Positions 19,132 to 22,221 of a stretch of 22,221 bases of DNA are shown one piece after another; position 1 is the first letter of the stretch, and every line of letters begins with the position of its first letter. A program made the translations under genes and the position numbers. Source of the stretch: a virus; IMG/VR virus record IMGVR_UViG_3300009146_000043, positions 1 through 22,221 of that record; one strand, 5' to 3'. Under the pieces are notes generated by a model. That model was not told the DNA's origin and made no database searches. It saw only the letters and a program-made list of their open reading frames with translations.

Positions 19132-19802
19132 GCGGGCTTCCAGAATCGCTCCGGGACGAACAGGCACGTCCGCCCGGCCCCATCCCCCAGCGCCCCGATG
19201 TTCGGCATCTGGGAACGGTAGGCCCTCACGGCGTGTGCCTTGGTGACCTTGCTCCCGGTGCCGATGAACCCGGGCTCCCACCCCCACGGCTTGGTGTTCG
19301 CCCGCCAGTAGTCGATGGCGGGGGCGACGAGCTCTGGCCACAGCACACGGGCCGGAAGCTCCTCGTACAGGAACATGGCCTTGCCCTTCTCCCGCACGTC
19401 ATCGGCGAGCACGTGACAGGCGATGGCGACGGCGGCGTGGTCGGGGTGCGCCAGCCCGAGCGGCGCCAACACGTCCGGGAAGCCGAGACGCCACCAGCGG
19501 TCCGCCAGATCCTCGTAGATGGCGTTCACGGAAGCGGGCCCGTACTGGCTGTCCAGATGGCCCAGGTGCTCCGCTCGGGCCCCGAGCCGGGAGAGCGCCT
19601 GGTGGTCCTCCAGCATGCGGGCGATCATCGCCTCCGTCGAGCTCATGAACCCGCACGAGCGGTCGTAGGCGGTCACCTGCGGCGGGTCGGGCACCCCGGC
19701 GAACACGGTCACCACCACGCAGTCGGGCCGCCCGGCCATCATCTGCCCGGCTGACAGCACCGCATCATCGAGGTGCGGAGAGATGACCATCAGCGGGTCC
19801 AT
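19128..19802 (-). CDS. PIG-L/LmbE-type N-acetylglucosaminyl deacetylase-like
   Basis: 224 residues. PIG-L family proteins are zinc enzymes that remove the acetyl group from GlcNAc-type substrates (for example GlcNAc-phosphatidylinositol, GlcNAc-inositol in mycothiol synthesis, or antibiotic glycosides). The metal motif SPHLDDAVLSAG (H10, D12, D13) opens the protein and the second motif LAHPDHAAV (H119, H122) supplies the third ligand. The length fits the family. The ATG at 19802 overlaps the stop of the GT/FkbM gene as TGATG. In this operon it likely deacetylates an amino sugar after transfer. The Pro in the canonical PHPDD is Leu here, a tolerated change. Confidence 0.88.
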   Translation of the reverse strand: MDPLMVISPHLDDAVLSAGQMMAGRPDCVVVTVFAGVPDPPQVTAYDRSCGFMSSTEAMIARMLEDHQALSRLGARAEHLGHLDSQYGPASVNAIYEDLADRWWRLGFPDVLAPLGLAHPDHAAVAIACHVLADDVREKGKAMFLYEELPARVLWPELVAPAIDYWRANTKPWGWEPGFIGTGSKVTKAHAVRAYRSQMPNIGALGDGAGRTCLFVPERFWKPA

Positions 19803-21589
19803 CAGTACCTCCGGCACCAGAGCAGGCCGCCCATCCGGGGGTGCCCGTGGATCGTCAAGCGGCCGTGGTCGGCGAGGCGCTGCACCATCGGCCCCCAGCG
19901 GGCCAGGTCGAGGTGGGCGAGGTGCGGCATGCCCGGCCCGTGCCACTCCATCACCAGAGTCTTGACCCGGCCCAGGCCCAGGTCGGTCAGGCCGTCGATG
20001 ATCTCGTACTCCGCCCCCTCGCAATCCAACTTCAGAACGACCTCCCCCTGGACGGACGCCAGCACGCTGTCCACGTCGAGGACAGCCACCTCCCGGCCCT
20101 CATCGGCCCGGGCCGCCAGGTCTGTCAACGTCTGGTCGGCGAGATGCGCTCCGCCCCCGTCGCCCGTCAACCAGTCAGAGCGGGCCCAGCCGCCCACAGC
20201 GGCGTTCACCGGAGTGATCCTGCCCGCCACCCGGCTCCCCTGCACGTTCTGCTCGAGAGCCCGAAACGTGTCGGGGTGGGGCTCGTACGCTCGCACGTCC
20301 CTGGCGCCCAGCATGGCCGCCAGGACAGCGAACGCCCCGAGGTTGGCGCCGATGTCGATGACCGTCGCCCCGGGCAGCCCGAGCTCGGCCATCTTGTAGT
20401 CGTCGTTGTCCCAGACCTCCTTGACGGCGTAGGAGTCGCTGACGCCCTCAGCCCACGTGAACGTGTGGCGCAGCCGCTTGGGCCGGTAGGTGCCCGTGAC
20501 GACCTTGTTGACCGTCTGGGCACCCACGCCCGGCTCGGGGCTCTCCGTCACACGAGGGGCCCCAGATGGCACGCTCCGGAGGTGACCCCGTTCCGCCGGC
20601 ACGTGGGGTCGGGGGGTCGGGGTCAGGCCGGTGGACATCTCCACGAGCTCGGCCATGCGGTGGGCGTAGGTGTCACGCTCAAGAACGAGCTTGCGACTGG
20701 CGGCGGCGTCGGCCTGGCGGAGCTCGGGGTACTCCAGGGCCCGGTCAATCTGCCGGGTCAGGTCATCGAGGTCGCCCAGGGGGTAGAGGGCGAGGTCGGG
20801 GTACATGGCGGCCAGCATCTTGCTGTGCGGGTGGATGAGGTAGCCGCCCCGGCCCAGTGTCTCGGGCACCCGGTCAGACCAGTAGCCGCCCGGGTCGTCC
20901 TCCATCCCGGCCCAGCACGAGTCGCCCACCAGGACAGGCACGGTGGCGTAGAGCTCCCCGAGGTCGGCGTTGCGGATCGGGCGGCCCTGCACGTCGGCGG
21001 GGAGCACAGCGAAGTCGGACCCGTAGGTGGCTCTCAGGTGCGCCACGACGGCGGCCCGGCGGGGGTGCCAGTCGGGGTGCGGGTAGGGGAACGAGCCGAC
21101 CAGGGCGACCTTCCACGGCCACCGCTTGGGGTTGGGGGCGTAGACCTTGTTGGCCTCGTCGGCGTCCACGCCCGGCGGCATCCAGTGGGCGTTGACCCCG
21201 TGGGCGGCCCAGTCGCCCGAGTCGGGCGTGAACAGGAGGTCAGTGCGAAAGAACGGCTCCGAGTCCACCATGCCCTCACGCTCGATCCCGAGGTAGCGGT
21301 CCAGGTGGAAGCTGACGATGGGCACCCCGGCGGCGGCCAGCTGATCGAACATGGCGGCGGCCTGTCGGGGGTCCACCCCCCACGTCCGGGTCCAGATGAA
21401 CAGGCCGGGCGGGTCGTGGGCGGGACGGCCCGGGCGGGCGGCCCCGAGCAGAGCCCGGGTCTGCTGGTCGAGGTTGGTCCTGTTCTCCTGCAGGCGGACC
21501 ACCTGATGGCCGAGCTTGTTGAGGGCGGCGGCCACGTGCACCTCGGTACACCAGGGGCGGGAGAAGTTGCCGACGTAGGCGATGCGCAT
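19802..21589 (-). CDS. Glycosyltransferase-FkbM methyltransferase fusion
   Basis: 595 residues, two enzymes in one chain. Residues 1-320 resemble CgeB-like GT-B glycosyltransferases: MRIAYVGNFSRPWCTEVHVA, IVSFHLDRYLG (91-101), KVALVGSFPYPHPDW (160-174) and the donor loop ETLGRGGYLIHPHSK (243-257), then LERDTYAHRMAELV near the end. A Pro-rich linker (322-355) leads to residues about 385-595, an FkbM-family methyltransferase: motif I TVIDIGANLGAFAVLAA (409-425), AYEPHPDTFRALEQN (434-448) and VLKLDCEGAEYEII (518-531). It is the first gene of the glycan operon, with the ATG at 21589 supported by AAGG 9 bases upstream. A longer GTG start at 21631 would lie in the terminator hairpin. Confidence 0.88.
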   Translation of the reverse strand: MRIAYVGNFSRPWCTEVHVAAALNKLGHQVVRLQENRTNLDQQTRALLGAARPGRPAHDPPGLFIWTRTWGVDPRQAAAMFDQLAAAGVPIVSFHLDRYLGIEREGMVDSEPFFRTDLLFTPDSGDWAAHGVNAHWMPPGVDADEANKVYAPNPKRWPWKVALVGSFPYPHPDWHPRRAAVVAHLRATYGSDFAVLPADVQGRPIRNADLGELYATVPVLVGDSCWAGMEDDPGGYWSDRVPETLGRGGYLIHPHSKMLAAMYPDLALYPLGDLDDLTRQIDRALEYPELRQADAAASRKLVLERDTYAHRMAELVEMSTGLTPTPRPHVPAERGHLRSVPSGAPRVTESPEPGVGAQTVNKVVTGTYRPKRLRHTFTWAEGVSDSYAVKEVWDNDDYKMAELGLPGATVIDIGANLGAFAVLAAMLGARDVRAYEPHPDTFRALEQNVQGSRVAGRITPVNAAVGGWARSDWLTGDGGGAHLADQTLTDLAARADEGREVAVLDVDSVLASVQGEVVLKLDCEGAEYEIIDGLTDLGLGRVKTLVMEWHGPGMPHLAHLDLARWGPMVQRLADHGRLTIHGHPRMGGLLWCRRY

Positions 21590-21597
21590 GCCCCCGA

Positions 21598-21615
21598 CCT
21601 TAGCCCCCTTAGCCC
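21598..21615 (-). repeat. Tandem 9-bp repeat containing the ribosome-binding site
   Basis: GGGCTAAGG occurs twice back to back on the minus strand, ending 8 bases before the ATG at 21589. The AAGG in the second copy is the likely Shine-Dalgarno; the first copy offers a second, more distant one. Confidence 0.45.
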
Positions 21616-21630
21616 TGGCGCCGTGACGCA

Positions 21631-21664
21631 CAAGAGCCCCCGGGCAGAGGACCGGGGGCTCTTG
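21631..21664 (-). terminator. Perfect 13-bp hairpin terminator
   Basis: CAAGAGCCCCCGG (21631-21643) and CCGGGGGCTCTTG (21652-21664) form a perfect 13-bp inverted repeat around an 8-nt loop. It stands between the partial upstream gene and the glycan operon. There is no U-run after the stem in either direction, which is common for high-GC actinobacterial terminators. It should end or reduce transcription of the upstream gene, so the glycan operon needs read-through or its own promoter in the 42 bases that remain before its ATG. Confidence 0.75.
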
Positions 21665-21798
21665 GCTCTGGGCCCGCTGGCTGGCTCCTGCGCCCGTGGG
21701 GGCATCGGAGCGCCTGGGCGGGGCTGTCCAGACCTGAGTGGGGGGAGCCTTCCTGCCCCGGGCGTTTCCCGCACCCGGCGAGGTCTCCCCCCGACGTG
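21665..21798 (-). other. Non-coding gap with complementary segments
   Basis: This 134-base stretch has no protein-like frame. It contains GGGGGGAG (21740-21747) complementary to CTCCCCCC (21785-21792), and AGACCT (21730-21735) complementary to AGGTCT (21781-21786), plus a small hairpin CGGG-CCCG near 21760-21770. The two longer pairings overlap and cannot both form, so they could be alternative structures of the 3' untranslated region. No promoter match is evident. Confidence 0.35.
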
Positions 21799-22221
21799 TT
21801 ACGCCTGGGCCTTCTTGGCGGCCCGGCGGGCCTTGGCGGCCTCGTTCCGCTTGATGCGCTTCGCCTCGGCGGCGGCCTCGGGGTTGACATCGCCAACCTC
21901 GGGAGCCGGGTCAACCTGGTCGCTGATGATCGACTCCAGGGCCGCCTTGCCCTCGGGGCTGTTCAACTCGGCGGCGAACTGGGTGACGGCCCCGTTCACA
22001 GCGAACGGGCTCGGGCCGATGGGCGTGACGCCCGCCTTGACGTGGGCGTCGAACATGGCCTGCCAGAACGGCTCCGCCTGCGCCCCGGTCTCCGGGTTGC
22101 TGCTGAGCACCGACAGTTGGCGGAGCAGGCTCGGGACGGTGTTGCGGGCCGAGTCGATGATCCCCCACATGAACTGGTCCACGGGGCTGAAGTGCTTGTG
22201 GTCGCTGTAGAACAGGGCGTC
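21799..22221 (-). CDS. Unidentified phage protein, 3' end only (possible virion gene)
   Basis: The frame is open from the window edge to a TAA at 21799, giving the last 140 residues. It can also be read from a GTG at 22182, but the 13 codons before it are in frame and look coding (DALFYSDHKHFSP), so the true start is probably outside. The visible part is helical (VDQFMWGIIDSARNTVPSLL, PEGKAALESIISDQV) and ends in an acidic linker and a Lys/Arg/Ala-rich helix (EAKRIKRNEAAKARRAAKKA). Its position before a strong terminator and upstream of neck and tail genes suggests a virion or assembly gene, but I do not recognise the family. Confidence 0.7.
   Translation of the reverse strand, partial: DALFYSDHKHFSPVDQFMWGIIDSARNTVPSLLRQLSVLSSNPETGAQAEPFWQAMFDAHVKAGVTPIGPSPFAVNGAVTQFAAELNSPEGKAALESIISDQVDPAPEVGDVNPEAAAEAKRIKRNEAAKARRAAKKAQA

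Noticed and set aside
21590-21631. Upstream GTG start (14 more residues) for the GT-FkbM fusion
   Set aside because: The GTG lies inside the terminator stem, and the ATG at 21589 starts exactly at the conserved MRIAYVGNF strand with a ribosome-binding site.
19841-22210. 789-codon open frame on the plus strand
   Set aside because: It is antisense to the GT-FkbM fusion and the gene upstream, has no domain pattern, and arises because high-GC third positions leave the opposite frame free of stops. The minus-strand proteins have clear motifs.
1-22221. tRNA genes, CRISPR arrays, insertion sequences, integrase or attachment sites
   Set aside because: No cloverleaf, spaced repeat array, transposase or recombinase was seen on either strand. 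The 13-bp repeats at 3440 and 3455 are too few and too close to be a CRISPR.

Overview
This window is a piece of a high-GC tailed-phage genome (siphovirus type), most likely infecting an actinobacterium. The reasons are the very high G+C, the abundant GTG starts, a tape measure protein preceded by frameshifted tail chaperones, an amidase plus an r1t-type holin, and small Cys-rich early proteins of the kind seen in actinobacteriophages. No integrase, terminase, portal or host gene is visible, so the window cannot say whether the phage is temperate or lytic. Every supported gene lies on the minus strand, so transcription runs from high to low coordinates. Most adjacent genes overlap as ATGA, GTGA or TGATG, which implies long translationally coupled operons.

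In transcription order: (1) 22221-21799 is the 3' end of an unidentified gene, followed by about 135 nt of non-coding DNA and a perfect 13-bp hairpin terminator (21664-21631). (2) 21589-16423 is a six-gene glycan-modification operon: a glycosyltransferase/FkbM-methyltransferase fusion, a PIG-L/LmbE-type deacetylase, a 45-residue protein, a SAM methyltransferase, a GT-B glycosyltransferase and a CDP-glycerol-transferase-like protein. (3) 16426-14454 holds neck/tail-completion genes (including an HK97-gp10-like protein) and the tail assembly chaperone pair, whose second half is reached by a -1 frameshift. (4) 14457-8735 holds the 1040-residue tape measure protein, a Dit-like protein, a Tal-like protein carrying a carbohydrate-binding-like domain, and a minor tail protein. 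(5) 8738-6378 holds another glycosyltransferase (GT28-like), a two-TM coiled-coil protein, the endolysin and the holin. (6) 6377-6110 is a regulatory gap with a predicted branched RNA element, a 24-residue membrane peptide and a 14-bp palindrome. (7) 6109-2379 is the replication/recombination block: a Gam/Gp157-like protein, a zinc protein, a Sak4/RecA-like ATPase, a 31-residue membrane peptide, a winged-helix replication protein and a DnaC-like loader. (8) 2389-1 holds a run of small Cys-rich proteins, an HNH nuclease and a VRR-NUC nuclease. A 16-bp palindromic operator-like site follows, and then the start of another gene.

The most notable observations are: the glycan-modification operon inserted between the upstream structural gene and the tail genes, with a sixth sugar enzyme among the tail/lysis genes; a sharp G/C strand switch with G-quadruplex motifs and repeats inside the replication-initiator gene (a lambda-O-like origin candidate); recurring start-associated sequences upstream of the uncoupled genes; and the branched RNA candidate after the lysis genes.
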